From positions 980,705 through 1,044,704 of the forward strand of contig NC_006461.1 in NCBI RefSeq assembly GCF_000091545.1: a DNA stretch of 64,000 bases, in the 5' to 3' direction. A program made the translations under genes and the position numbers. This stretch comes from Thermus thermophilus HB8 (lineage in GTDB: Bacteria; Deinococcota; Deinococci; Deinococcales; Thermaceae). The notes under the pieces were generated by a model that saw only the letters and a program-made list of their open reading frames with translations, was not told the DNA's origin and did no database searches. Every line of letters starts with the position of its first letter. Position 1 is the stretch's first letter. This document shows positions 45,304-54,143 of the stretch, piece after piece.

Positions 45304-46596
45304 GTGCAAGGGACGCATGTTAGGGAACTAACGCCGGAGTGGGTGGCCCGGGCCGTGGGGGGACGGCTCCATCCGGGCGGAGGGCCGGTGCGGGACCTGG
45401 TCTGGCACAGCGGCGCCGCCACGCCGGGAAGCCTCTTCGCCGCCCTCCCCGGGCGCACCACCCACGGGCGGCATTTCATCCCGGAGGCCCTGGCCCGGGG
45501 GGCAAGCCTGGTCCTGGCCGACCAGGCGGGCCCCGCCACCCTGGAGGTGGAGGACCCCTGGCAGGCCCTCCTGCGCCTGGGCGAGGCCCTCCGCCGCCTC
45601 TTCCCGGGCCCGGTCCTGGCCGTGGGGGGAAGCTCGGGCAAGACCACCACCAAGGAGGCCCTGGCCCAGGGCCTGGGCCTTCCCGCCCCCCCGGGGAACC
45701 TCAACACCGCCCCGCCCCTTGTCCGCTTCTTCTGGCACCTGGACCCCCAAAGCCCCGGGGCCGTGGTGGAGCTCGGCGTGGACCGCCAGGGGGAGATGGC
45801 GGAGCTCTTCGCCCTGGCGAAGCCCCACCTCGCCGTCCTCACCGCCCTCGGGGAGGAGCACCTGGAGGCCTTCGGCACCCTGGAGAAGGCGGTGCAGGAG
45901 GAGGCCCACCTCCTCCGGGCCCCCACCGCTTTGGTGGGCGAGCAGGCCGCCCCCCTCGTCCTGGGGCTCAGGGAAGACCTCCTCGTCTACGGGTTCGCCG
46001 AGGGCACCTTCCGGGGACGGGACCTGGAGCTCGGCCTCCGGGAAAGCCGCTTCCGCTACGGAGGCCTTCACGTGCGCGTTCCCTACCCCGGGCTGGGCCC
46101 CGCCTACGGGGCGCTCGCGGCCCTGGCGGCGGCCGAGGTCCTGGGCCTTTCCCTGGAAGAGGTGGCGGAAAGGCTCGCCCGCCTCACCCTCCCCCCGGGG
46201 CGCATGGAGACGCGGGAGGTGGGCGGCGTGGTCTTCGTCAACGACGCCTACAACGCCAACCCCCTTTCGGTGAAGGCCGGCCTCCGCTGGCTCGCCGCCC
46301 AGCCGGGGCGGAAGTGGGCCGTGCTCGGGGAGATGCGGGAGCTCGGCAGGGAAAGCCTCCGCCTCCACCTCGAGGTGGCGGAGGAGGCGGCGAGGCTGGG
46401 CCTCTCCCCCCTCTACCTGGGGCCCCACGCCCGGCACCAGGCCGCCTTCTCCGGCGAGGCGGTGGAGAGCCTGGAGGAAGCCCTGGCCTGGCTCAAGGCC
46501 CGGGTGGCCCCGGGAGACCTCGTCTACCTCAAGGCCTCCAGGGCCGTGGGCCTGGAGCGGATCGTGGAGCTATGGGACGCGCCCTTCTCCTCCTAG
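45304..46596 (+). CDS. murF: UDP-MurNAc-tripeptide--D-Ala-D-Ala ligase
   Basis: Adds D-Ala-D-Ala to the UDP-MurNAc tripeptide. The 430-residue Mur ligase has the MurF N-terminal domain (VWHSGAATPGSLFAALPGRTTHGRHFIPEAL), P-loop GGSSGKTTTKEALAQ, and C-terminal FVNDAYNANPLSVKAGL and LGEMRELG. I prefer the GTG at 45304 with GGTGAGG 5 nt upstream; an ATG at 45280 in the same frame lacks a ribosome binding site. murE, normally between ftsI and murF, is absent here. Confidence 0.94.
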   Translation: MQGTHVRELTPEWVARAVGGRLHPGGGPVRDLVWHSGAATPGSLFAALPGRTTHGRHFIPEALARGASLVLADQAGPATLEVEDPWQALLRLGEALRRLFPGPVLAVGGSSGKTTTKEALAQGLGLPAPPGNLNTAPPLVRFFWHLDPQSPGAVVELGVDRQGEMAELFALAKPHLAVLTALGEEHLEAFGTLEKAVQEEAHLLRAPTALVGEQAAPLVLGLREDLLVYGFAEGTFRGRDLELGLRESRFRYGGLHVRVPYPGLGPAYGALAALAAAEVLGLSLEEVAERLARLTLPPGRMETREVGGVVFVNDAYNANPLSVKAGLRWLAAQPGRKWAVLGEMRELGRESLRLHLEVAEEAARLGLSPLYLGPHARHQAAFSGEAVESLEEALAWLKARVAPGDLVYLKASRAVGLERIVELWDAPFSS

Positions 46597-47270
46597 TCCT
46601 CCTCGCGGCCTGCGCCCCCCTGCCCGAGGGGCCAGGCCTGCCCTACCCCGGAGGGTTCGTCCGGGGAAGCGTGGTGGAGGGCCGCTTCCAGGCCATCCTC
46701 CCCGGGGCGCCCCTCCTCGTGGACGCGGACGCCGAGGCCCTCTACGCCGCCTACCCCTACCAGCTCCTCGAGGTGCGGGCGGGAAAGGTCCAAAGCCTGC
46801 CCCTCCCCGGGGTGCCCCGGTTCCTCAGGGCCCGGCCCGGCCTCGCCGTGGGCCTCGAGGGCGGCGTCCTCACCCCGAGGGGCCTCCTCCCCTACCCCGC
46901 CCAAGACGCCCTGGAGACCCCCGAGGGCCTCTACTGGGTGGACGCGGAGGGGCTCCACCTGGAAGGCCGCCTCCTCCTCCCCGGGAGCTTCCGCCAGGTG
47001 GTGGCCTGGGAGGGGGAGGTGGTGGCCCTGGGGACGGAGGCCCACTTCTTCCCCTCAGGGCGGCGCCTCGCCCTGCCCGCCCCCGCCCTCAAGGCCCAGG
47101 CCGCCCGGTGCGGGGTGGCCTTCCTCGCCGAGGGCGGGCTCGCCCACCTCCTCACCCCCACCGGCCTCACCCCCCTGGGCCCGGCGGAGGACCTCGCCGC
47201 CTGGGAGGACTCCCTCTACCTGAGCCCCGGGGAACGGACCCTGCGCTGCGGGGAGGTGCCATGGTCCTAG
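46572..47270 (+). CDS. uncharacterised lipoprotein inside the dcw cluster
   Basis: 232-residue protein with a lipoprotein signal (MGRALLLLVLLAACAP, lipobox LAAC, Cys at 14). The mature part is beta-rich with repeated short motifs (GVPRFLRARPGLAVGLEGGVL, LYWVDAEGLHLEGRLLLPG, VVAWEGEVVALGTEA), suggesting a small beta-propeller-like or all-beta fold. It overlaps murF by 25 nt and mraY by 10 nt, so it is fully embedded in the operon. I know no dcw gene of this kind; a role in envelope assembly is a guess from position. Confidence 0.78.
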   Translation: MGRALLLLVLLAACAPLPEGPGLPYPGGFVRGSVVEGRFQAILPGAPLLVDADAEALYAAYPYQLLEVRAGKVQSLPLPGVPRFLRARPGLAVGLEGGVLTPRGLLPYPAQDALETPEGLYWVDAEGLHLEGRLLLPGSFRQVVAWEGEVVALGTEAHFFPSGRRLALPAPALKAQAARCGVAFLAEGGLAHLLTPTGLTPLGPAEDLAAWEDSLYLSPGERTLRCGEVPWS

Positions 47271-48118
47271 CCACCGCCCTTCTTCTCGCCTGGGTCCTCA
47301 CGGCCTTCTGGATCGCCCTGGCCCCCGGCCTGGGCCTGGGAAAGCGGGTCCGCGCCGAGGGCCCTGAGGCCCACCTCGCCAAGGCGGGCACCCCCAGCAT
47401 GGGCGGGGTGGCCTTCCTCCTGGCCGCGGCCCTGGCCTACGGGCTTCACGGGGGGGACGCCTTCAGGGGGCTTTGGCTCCTCGGCCTCGGCTTCGCCCTC
47501 CTCGGGGCGGTGGACGACCTGGCGGGAAGCCGCCTGAGGCCCCTCAGGGCCCGGGAGAAGCTCCTCGCCCAGGGGGTCATGGGCCTCGTCTTCGCCCTCT
47601 GGGCCTCGAGGCTCGTGAACTACACCCCCTGGCCCTGGCTGGACGTCCTCCTCATCCTCCTCGCCGTGGTGGGGGCGGCCAACGCCTTCAACTTCACCGA
47701 CGGCCTGGACGGCCTCCTCGCCTCGGTGACCGCCGTGATCCTCCTGCCCTTCTACCCCTACCCCCTGGCCCAGGCCCTACTGGGCGGGGTGCTGGGCTTC
47801 CTCTGGCACAACGCCCCCCGGGCCAAGGTCTTCATGGGGGACACGGGGAGCCAGGCCTTGGGGGCCATGGTGGCGGGGCTCTTCGTCCTCACGGGGAAGC
47901 TCTGGCTCCTGCCCCTCGCCGCCATCGTCCCCGTGGTGGAGGTGCTCTCGGTGGTGGCCCAGGTGGCCTACTTCCGGCGCACGGGGCGGCGCCTCCTCCG
48001 CATGAGCCCCCTCCACCACCACTTTGAGCTCCTCGGCTGGGACGAGGCCAAGATCGTCTTCCGCTTCGCCGTGGTCACCGCCTTGGCCGTGGCCCTGGCC
48101 TTCGGAGGTGGGGGATGA
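47261..48118 (+). CDS. mraY: phospho-MurNAc-pentapeptide transferase MraY
   Basis: Integral membrane enzyme making lipid I from UDP-MurNAc-pentapeptide and undecaprenyl phosphate. The 285-residue protein has about nine to ten membrane segments and the cytoplasmic motifs AHLAKAGTPSMGGVAF, GAVDDLAG, NAFNFTDGLDGL and FMGDTGSQALG, plus the His-rich RMSPLHHHFELLGW. It is shorter than E. coli MraY (360), mainly at the N-terminus. ATG at 47261 after GGGAGGTGCC. Confidence 0.95.
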   Translation: MVLATALLLAWVLTAFWIALAPGLGLGKRVRAEGPEAHLAKAGTPSMGGVAFLLAAALAYGLHGGDAFRGLWLLGLGFALLGAVDDLAGSRLRPLRAREKLLAQGVMGLVFALWASRLVNYTPWPWLDVLLILLAVVGAANAFNFTDGLDGLLASVTAVILLPFYPYPLAQALLGGVLGFLWHNAPRAKVFMGDTGSQALGAMVAGLFVLTGKLWLLPLAAIVPVVEVLSVVAQVAYFRRTGRRLLRMSPLHHHFELLGWDEAKIVFRFAVVTALAVALAFGGGG

Positions 48119-49368
48119 GGCTCGTCTACGGCCTGGGACGGAGCGGCCTCGGCGTCCTCCGCTTCCTGAGGAAACGGGGGCTTCCCGCCCGCTTCTACGA
48201 CGACCGCCCCCGGGAAGAGGAGGTGAGGGAGGCTTTGGCCCTGGGCTTCCAGCCGGACTGGAACCTGGAGGAAGCCTACGAGGAGGTGGTGGCCGCCCCC
48301 GGGGTGCCCCTGGACCACCCCCACCTGAAAAGGCTCGCCGCCCGGGGCGCCAAGGTCCTCGGGGAGGCGGAGCTCGCCTACCGCCTCTCCCCCACCCCCA
48401 TCGTGGGGATCACGGGAACCGCGGGCAAGACCAGCACCACCCTCTTCACCGCCCACCTCCTCCGCGCCCACGGGCTTAGGGCCCGGGAGGGGGGGAACGT
48501 GGACCCTCCACTCGTGAGCGTGGTGGACGAGGCGGAGGTGGCCGTGGCGGAGCTCTCCAGCTTCCAGCTGGAAAGGGTCCACGCCTTCCGCCCCAGGGTG
48601 GCCGTCCTCCTGAACCTCGGGGTGGACCACCTGGACCGGCACGGCACCGTGGAGGCCTACCACGCCGCCAAGCTCAACCTCCTCAAAAACCTCACCCCCG
48701 AGGACGCCCTCGTCTACAACCGCCTGGACCCCAAGGTGCGCCGGGCGGCGGAGGCGAGCCCCGCCCGCCTCTACCCCTTCACCCCGGGGTCCACGCCCAG
48801 GGAGACCAACCTCAGGGCCGCCTTGGAGGCCACCCGGGCCTACCTGGACCTCCTGGGGAGGCCTCTGGACCCCGGGGCCGTGGCCGAGGCCCTAAGGACC
48901 CTCCCCGAGGCCCCCCACCGCTTCCAGGCCTTCGCCCGCAAGGGGGGGGTGGTCTTCATTGACGACTCCATCGCCACGAGGACCGAGGCGGTGCGGGCCG
49001 CCCTCGAGGCCGCCCCCGCCCCCATCGCCTGGATCCTGGGCGGGGAGGACAAAGGGGCCGACCTCGCCCCCCTCCTCCCCCTCCTCGGCCGGGTCCGGGT
49101 GGCCCTGGCCCTCGGCCGGGACGGCCCCCGCTTCGCCCGGGCCCTGGAGGGGAGGACCGAGGTGGTGGTCATCGCGGAGAAGGACGGCCGCACCGCCATG
49201 CGCAAGGCGGTGGAGGAGGCCCTCTCCCGGCTGGAGCAGGGGAGCGTCCTCCTCGCGCCCCTGGCGGCGAGCTTTGACCAGTTCCGCGACTACAAGGACC
49301 GCGCCCAGGCCTTCCGGGAAGCGGTCTTCGCCTTGGGAGGTGAGCCGTGGACCCCGTCCTCCTCCTAA
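48115..49368 (+). CDS. murD: UDP-MurNAc-L-Ala--D-Glu ligase
   Basis: 417-residue Mur ligase adding D-glutamate. The N-terminal Rossmann domain begins MRLVYGLGRSGLGVLRFL; the ATP-binding loop is GITGTAGKTSTTLF; the metal and substrate region reads VAELSSFQLERV and NLGVDHLDRHG. The C-terminal domain has DDSIATRTEAVRAAL and LGGEDKGADL. Start overlaps the mraY stop (ATGA) and the end overlaps ftsW by 22 nt. Confidence 0.96.
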   Translation: MRLVYGLGRSGLGVLRFLRKRGLPARFYDDRPREEEVREALALGFQPDWNLEEAYEEVVAAPGVPLDHPHLKRLAARGAKVLGEAELAYRLSPTPIVGITGTAGKTSTTLFTAHLLRAHGLRAREGGNVDPPLVSVVDEAEVAVAELSSFQLERVHAFRPRVAVLLNLGVDHLDRHGTVEAYHAAKLNLLKNLTPEDALVYNRLDPKVRRAAEASPARLYPFTPGSTPRETNLRAALEATRAYLDLLGRPLDPGAVAEALRTLPEAPHRFQAFARKGGVVFIDDSIATRTEAVRAALEAAPAPIAWILGGEDKGADLAPLLPLLGRVRVALALGRDGPRFARALEGRTEVVVIAEKDGRTAMRKAVEEALSRLEQGSVLLAPLAASFDQFRDYKDRAQAFREAVFALGGEPWTPSSS

Positions 49369-50407
49369 GCGCCCTCCTCCTCCTCGCCTTCGGCCTCATC
49401 GGCGTGGGCACGGCGGAGCCCGGCCTCCTCCAGGATCACCTCCTCCGGGTGGGGCCGCCCTCCTGGCCCTGGTCCTCGGCCACCTCCTTCCGCCCCGCCT
49501 CCTCCTCCGCTACGCCCTCCACGCCCTGGTGGGCGTCCTCCTCCTCCTCGTCCTGGTCCTCCTCGTGGGGGACGGGCCCGGGGGGGTGCGCCGCTGGTTC
49601 TACCTGGGCCCCGTGGCCCTCCAGCCCTCGGAGCTCGCCAAGCTGGCCCTGATCCTCTACCTCTCCTCCTTCGTGGGGCGGCGGGGGGAGGACTACCCTA
49701 TCCTGGGGCCGGTCCTGGCGGTGGGCTCCCTGGTGGGCCTCGTCCTGGTGGAACCCGACTTCGCCACGGCCGCCTTCCTCGCCGGGCTGGCCGTCCTCCT
49801 CTTCGTCCTCGCCGGCATCCCCTGGCCCCGACTCCTGGGGATGGGCCTGGCGGTGGCCCTGGTGGTCCTCCCCTTCTCGGGGCTCTACCTCGCCCAGTTC
49901 CGCTACGTCTCCGAGCGCTTCGCCAACTTCGTGGACTACCTCCAGGGCGAGTCGGAGCCGGGGGGCGGGGCCTACCAGGTGGTCCAGGCCAAGAAGGCCC
50001 TCCTCCTGGGCGGCCCCTTCGGCCAGGGCCCAGGGGCCACCCTGCCCCACCTGCCCGAGGCCCACAACGACATGGTCTTCGCCAGCGTCGTCTTCGCCAC
50101 CGGGTGGCTCGGCGGGGCCGTGGTCTTCCTCCTTTACACCCTGATCCTGCTGAGGAGCCTGGCGGTGGGCCTGGCCCTGAAGGGCGGGGAGCGCCTCCTC
50201 GCCCTCGGCCTCGGCCTCTACCTCGCCCTCCAGGCGGCGCTCAACATCGGGGTCACCCTGGGGGTCCTCCCCGTGACGGGGGTGCCCCTGCCCCTGGTGT
50301 CCTACGGGGGGAGCAGCCTCTTGGTCTCCGGCTTCGCGGTGGGCCTCCTCTCCCGGCTCGCCCGGGAGGCGGCGGAGAGGCCCAGGCGGAAGGGGGTGGC
50401 CCGGTGA
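49347..50407 (+). pseudogene. ftsW: lipid II polymerase FtsW, frame disrupted by one base
   Basis: SEDS-family septal glycosyltransferase. From the GTG at 49347 the frame reads MDPVLLLSALLLLAFGLIGVGT... to HLLRVG, then the family sequence continues in the next frame from AALLALVLGHLLPPRLLL. This includes GVRRWFYLGPVALQPSELAKLALILYLS and the C-terminal PVTGVPLPLVSYGGSSLL. The break is at the GGGG run 49451-49454; one extra G would restore a protein of about 353 residues. Because FtsW is essential, an assembly error is more likely than a true pseudogene. Confidence 0.85.
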
Positions 50408-51422
50408 TCCTCCTGACCGGCGGGGGCACGGGGGGGCACCTCTTCCCCGCCCTGGCGGTGGCGGAGGAGCTCAGCGGCGGGGCCACCCCGTCTTCTACCT
50501 GGGGGCGGAGGGGGGCCTCGAGGCCCGCCTCCTCCCCAAGACCCCCATCCCCCACGCCCTCATCCCCGCGGGGAAGCTGGACCGGAGCGCCCTGAGGCCC
50601 CAGGAGGCCCCCAAGGTGCTCCAAGGGGTTCTCCGGGCCCAGGCCCTCCTCCGGCGCCTCAGGCCCAAGGCGGTGCTCAGCACCGGGGGGTACGCCGGCT
50701 TCCCCGGGGGGATGGCGGCGAGCCTCCTCGGCATCCCCCTCCTCCTCCACGAGCAGAACGCCCGCCTGGGCCTCGCCAACCGGGCCCTGGCCCCCCTGGC
50801 CAAGGGCCTGGCCCTCTCCGTCCCTCTGGCCCTCCCCGCACCCCTGGCGCGGAAGGCCCGGGTGGTGGGCTACCCCGTGCGGGAGGTGCGCTACCCCAAG
50901 GACGAGGCCAAGCGCAGGCTCGGCTTTGACCCCCAAAGGCCCCTCCTCCTCGTCCTCGGGGGGAGCCAAGGCAGCCTGGAGCTCAACGAGCGCCTCCCCC
51001 CGGTCCTCAAGGGCCTTCCCGTCCAGGTGCTCCACCAGGTGGGGGAAAGGTGGGTGGAGCGCTTCCGGCCCCTCGAGGGGGAGGGCTACCGGGTGGAGGG
51101 CTTCGTGGACACCCCCCTGGCCATGAGCGCCGCCGACCTCCTCCTTTCCCGGGCCGGGGCAGGGACGCTGGCGGAGGCGGCCTTCCACGGCCTCCCGGCC
51201 ATCCTCTTCCCCCTCTCCCCTAAGCTGGACGGCGGGGCCCAGCTCGCCAACGCCCGGGCCTACGCCCAGGCGGGGGGGGCGGTTTTGGGGGCGTGGGACC
51301 GCCTTTCCTCCCAGATCCTCGAGGCCCTGGAGGACCTGGAGGCGCGCCGAAGGGCCATGGCCCGCCTCTCCCCCGAGGGGGCGGCGGCGCGCCTCGCCGA
51401 CCTTCTGGAGGCGTTCCTATGA
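50404..51422 (+). pseudogene. murG: UDP-GlcNAc transferase MurG, frame disrupted by one base
   Basis: Makes lipid II from lipid I. The first 24 codons read MILLTGGGTGGHLFPALAVA EELS, then the family pattern (R)GHPVFYLGAEGGLEARLLPK continues one frame over. Later blocks are intact: VLSTGGYAGFPGGMAA, LLLHEQNARLGLANR, VLGGSQGSLELN, LLLSRAGAGTLAEAAFHGLPAILFPL. The break lies between 50473 and 50482 (AGCGGCGGGGCC). One extra G gives about 339 residues. As with ftsW, a sequencing error is the likelier cause. Confidence 0.85.
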
Positions 51423-52759
51423 GAAAGGCGCACATCATGGGCATTGAAGGCGTGGGCATGAGCGCCCTCGCCCGGCTCCTCATGGCGGAAGGGGTGGCGG
51501 TGACGGGGTGCGACCTCGCCCCAGGCCCTAGGGCAAGGCGGCTCGGAGTTCCCGTGCACCACGGGCACGACCCCGGCCACCTCGCCGACGAGGACACCCT
51601 GGTGGTCCCCACCCCCGTGCCCCCGGACCACCCCGAGGTGGTGGAGGCCCGGAAGAGGGGCCTTAGGGTCCTCCGCAGGATGGAGCTCCTCGCCCACTTC
51701 CTCGCGCAAAGGCCCTCCGCGGGCGTGACCGGCACCCACGGCAAGACCACCACCACGGGGATGCTCGCGGCCATCCTCCTGGAGGCGGGCCTGGACCCCT
51801 GGGTCTTCCTGGGGGGGGAGCTCGCCCTCCTCCCCGGCAACGCCCGCCCCGGCCGGGGGCCCCGGGTGGCCGAGGTGGACGAGTCGGACCCCCTCTTCCG
51901 GGAGGTCCGGGTGAGCGTCGCCGTGGCCACCAACCTGGAGGCGGACCACGTGGCCCCCCGGGGGGAGCGGGCCCCCAACTACCACGAAAGCCTCGAGGCC
52001 CTAAAGGAGGCCATGCGGGGCTTCCTCGCGGGCGCAAAGACCGTTGTGGTCCCCGCAATGGACCCGGGCCTCCTCGCCCTCACCGAGGGGCTTCCCCGGA
52101 GGCTCTTCGGCCCCGGGGGGGAGGTCTGGGCGGAGGCGGTGGACCTAAGCCCCTCCGGGGCCTCCTTCCGCCTCGTCCACCGGGAAGGCCCCCTGGGGGA
52201 GGTCCACCTGCGGGTGCCGGGGAGGCACAACGTCCACAACGCCCTCGCCGCCGCCCTCGCCGCCCTGGCCCTGGGGGCGTCCCCGGAGGCCATCTCCCGG
52301 GGGCTTTCCCGCTTCCCCGGCGTGGGGCGGCGGTTTGAGCGGGTGGGGGAGGTGGGCGGGGCCTGGGTGGTGGACGACTACGCCCACCACCCCACCGAGG
52401 TCCAGGCCACCCTGGAGGCGGCCCTCCTCTCCGGGCGGCGGGTCCGCGTCTTCTTCCAGCCCCACCGCCTCCTCCGCACCCAGGAGCTCTGGGAGGCCTT
52501 CGCCCAGGCCCTCAAGGGGGCCCACGAGGTGGTGGTCCTGCCCGTCTACACCGCGGGAGAGCGGGGCCGGGAAAGCCCCGAGGCCCTCTCCGACCGCATC
52601 GCAAAGAGGCTTGAGGACCTGGGCCGGCCCGCGCGCCGCATGGACAAGGAAGAGGCCCTGGCCTACGCCCGCGCCACGGCAAGGCCCGAGGACCTCCTCC
52701 TCTTCATGGGGGCCGGGGACGTGACCCTTCTCGCGCGGAGGCTCGTCCATGAGGGTTGA
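51419..52759 (+). CDS. murC: UDP-MurNAc--L-alanine ligase
   Basis: 446-residue Mur ligase adding the first L-alanine. It starts MRKAHIMGIEGVGMSALARLL, with P-loop GVTGTHGKTTTTGML, the MurC-specific EVDESDPLF and TNLEADH, and the C-terminal DDYAHHPTEVQATLEAA and FFQPHRLLRTQELW. The ATG overlaps the murG stop by 4 nt. Overlap with murB is 11 nt. No fusion with murB. Confidence 0.96.
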   Translation: MRKAHIMGIEGVGMSALARLLMAEGVAVTGCDLAPGPRARRLGVPVHHGHDPGHLADEDTLVVPTPVPPDHPEVVEARKRGLRVLRRMELLAHFLAQRPSAGVTGTHGKTTTTGMLAAILLEAGLDPWVFLGGELALLPGNARPGRGPRVAEVDESDPLFREVRVSVAVATNLEADHVAPRGERAPNYHESLEALKEAMRGFLAGAKTVVVPAMDPGLLALTEGLPRRLFGPGGEVWAEAVDLSPSGASFRLVHREGPLGEVHLRVPGRHNVHNALAAALAALALGASPEAISRGLSRFPGVGRRFERVGEVGGAWVVDDYAHHPTEVQATLEAALLSGRRVRVFFQPHRLLRTQELWEAFAQALKGAHEVVVLPVYTAGERGRESPEALSDRIAKRLEDLGRPARRMDKEEALAYARATARPEDLLLFMGAGDVTLLARRLVHEG

Positions 52760-53546
52760 ACGGGTGCTGCTCAAGGACTACACCACCCTGGGGGTAGGGG
52801 GGCCGGCGGAGCTTTGGACCGTGGAGACCCGGGAGGAGCTCAAGCGGGCCACCGAGGCCCCTTACCGCGTCCTGGGCAACGGCTCCAACCTCCTCGTCCT
52901 GGACGAGGGGGTGCCGGAGCGGGTCATCCGGCTTGCGGGCGAGTTCCAAACCTACGACCTGAAGGGCTGGGTGGGGGCGGGGACCCTCCTTCCCCTCCTC
53001 GTCCAGGAGGCGGCCCGGGCGGGGCTTTCCGGCCTCGAGGGCCTCCTCGGCATCCCCGCCCAGGTGGGCGGCGCGGTGAAGATGAACGCGGGCACCCGCT
53101 TCGGGGAGATGGCCGACGCCCTGGAGGCGGTGGAGGTCTTCCACGACGGCGCCTTCCACGTCTACTGTCCGGAGGAGCTCGGCTTCGGCTACCGGAAAAG
53201 CCACCTCCCCCCCGGGGGCATCGTCACCCGGGTGCGCCTCAAGCTGAAGGAGCGCCCCAAGGAGGAGATCCTGAGGCGCATGGCCGAGGTGGACCGGGCC
53301 CGCAAGGGCCAGCCCAAGCGGAAAAGCGCCGGGTGCGCCTTCAAGAACCCCCCGGGCCAGTCGGCGGGACGGCTCATTGACGAGCGCGGCCTCAAGGGGC
53401 TTCGGGTGGGGGACGCCATGATCTCCTTAGAGCACGGCAACTTCATCGTCAACCTGGGCCAGGCCCGGGCAAAGGACGTCCTGGAGCTCGTCCGCCGGGT
53501 CCAGGAGGAGCTTCCCTTGGAGCTGGAGTGGGAGGTGTGGCCGTAA
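52749..53546 (+). CDS. murB: UDP-N-acetylenolpyruvoylglucosamine reductase
   Basis: FAD enzyme reducing enolpyruvyl-UDP-GlcNAc to UDP-MurNAc. The 265-residue protein shows TTLGVGGPAELWTV, the FAD-binding LGNGSNLLVLD, LLGIPAQVGGAVKMNAG and the C-terminal KSAGCAFKNPPGQSAGRLIDERGLKG, characteristic of the type II (short) MurB. It follows murC as in many Gram-positive and deep-branching dcw clusters. Confidence 0.96.
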   Translation: MRVERVLLKDYTTLGVGGPAELWTVETREELKRATEAPYRVLGNGSNLLVLDEGVPERVIRLAGEFQTYDLKGWVGAGTLLPLLVQEAARAGLSGLEGLLGIPAQVGGAVKMNAGTRFGEMADALEAVEVFHDGAFHVYCPEELGFGYRKSHLPPGGIVTRVRLKLKERPKEEILRRMAEVDRARKGQPKRKSAGCAFKNPPGQSAGRLIDERGLKGLRVGDAMISLEHGNFIVNLGQARAKDVLELVRRVQEELPLELEWEVWP

Positions 53547-53558
53547 AGGAGGGGTAAG

Positions 53559-54143
53559 ATGGGCGTGGTGAAAGGCGTTCTCCTCCTCATCCTCGGGGCG
53601 AGCCTCTACGTGGCGAGCCTCGTGGCCGTCCCCGTGGAGGAGGTGCGGGTGGAAGGGCTACGCCACCTCTCCAGGGAGGCCGTCCTGCAAACCCTCCGCC
53701 TCGCTCCGGGCGACCCGTGGCTTTGGGTCTGGGGGAACAGGCTCCGGCCCCTCCTGGAAAACCCCTGGGTGGCCGAAGCCCACCTGGAAAAGCCCGCCTT
53801 GGGACAGGTGGTCGTCCGGGTGCGGGAACGCCGGCCCTTCCTCCCCCTGGAAACCGGGGACGCCCTGGCCGAGGACGGCGTCCTCCTCCCCCAAGGAGCC
53901 CCCCTCGCCCCCGGGCCCCGGGTGCGGGGGGTAGGGCCCCTCCCCCGGGAAGCCCTCCTCTCTTTGGGCCGGGCCTTCCCCCAGGCCCGGGAGATCCGCT
54001 ACACCCCGGCGGGCTTCTGGGTGGAGCTGGAAGGGGCCACCCTCTTTGCCCCCGAGGCCGCCTATCTGCTAAAGTACGCCCAAACCGCGCGCCCTAAGGG
54101 GCGGGTTTTCGTGTATTCTTGGGGGGTGAGTCAGCGCCCATGA
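53559..54143 (+). CDS. ftsQ: division protein FtsQ (POTRA domain)
   Basis: 194-residue bitopic membrane protein: N-terminal membrane helix (about 4-24), POTRA domain (about 26-95; VEEVRVEGLRHLSREAVLQTLRLAPGDP) and an FtsQ beta domain (RVRERRPFLPLETGDALAEDGVLL and YTPAGFWVELEGATLF). It scaffolds the divisome through FtsL. It is shorter than E. coli FtsQ (276), mainly in the cytoplasmic tail and C-terminus. The stop overlaps ftsA (ATGA). Confidence 0.9.
   Translation: MGVVKGVLLLILGASLYVASLVAVPVEEVRVEGLRHLSREAVLQTLRLAPGDPWLWVWGNRLRPLLENPWVAEAHLEKPALGQVVVRVRERRPFLPLETGDALAEDGVLLPQGAPLAPGPRVRGVGPLPREALLSLGRAFPQAREIRYTPAGFWVELEGATLFAPEAAYLLKYAQTARPKGRVFVYSWGVSQRP

Noticed and set aside
45339..47270. 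A 643-codon open frame spanning murF and the lipoprotein region
   Set aside because: The first two thirds are an out-of-frame shadow of murF, rich in Gly/Pro/Arg. Only the part from 46572 is a real gene.
48959..50407. A 482-codon frame that runs from inside murD into ftsW
   Set aside because: The first half is an out-of-frame reading of murD. The true FtsW part starts in another frame at 49347 and joins after the shift at 49451.
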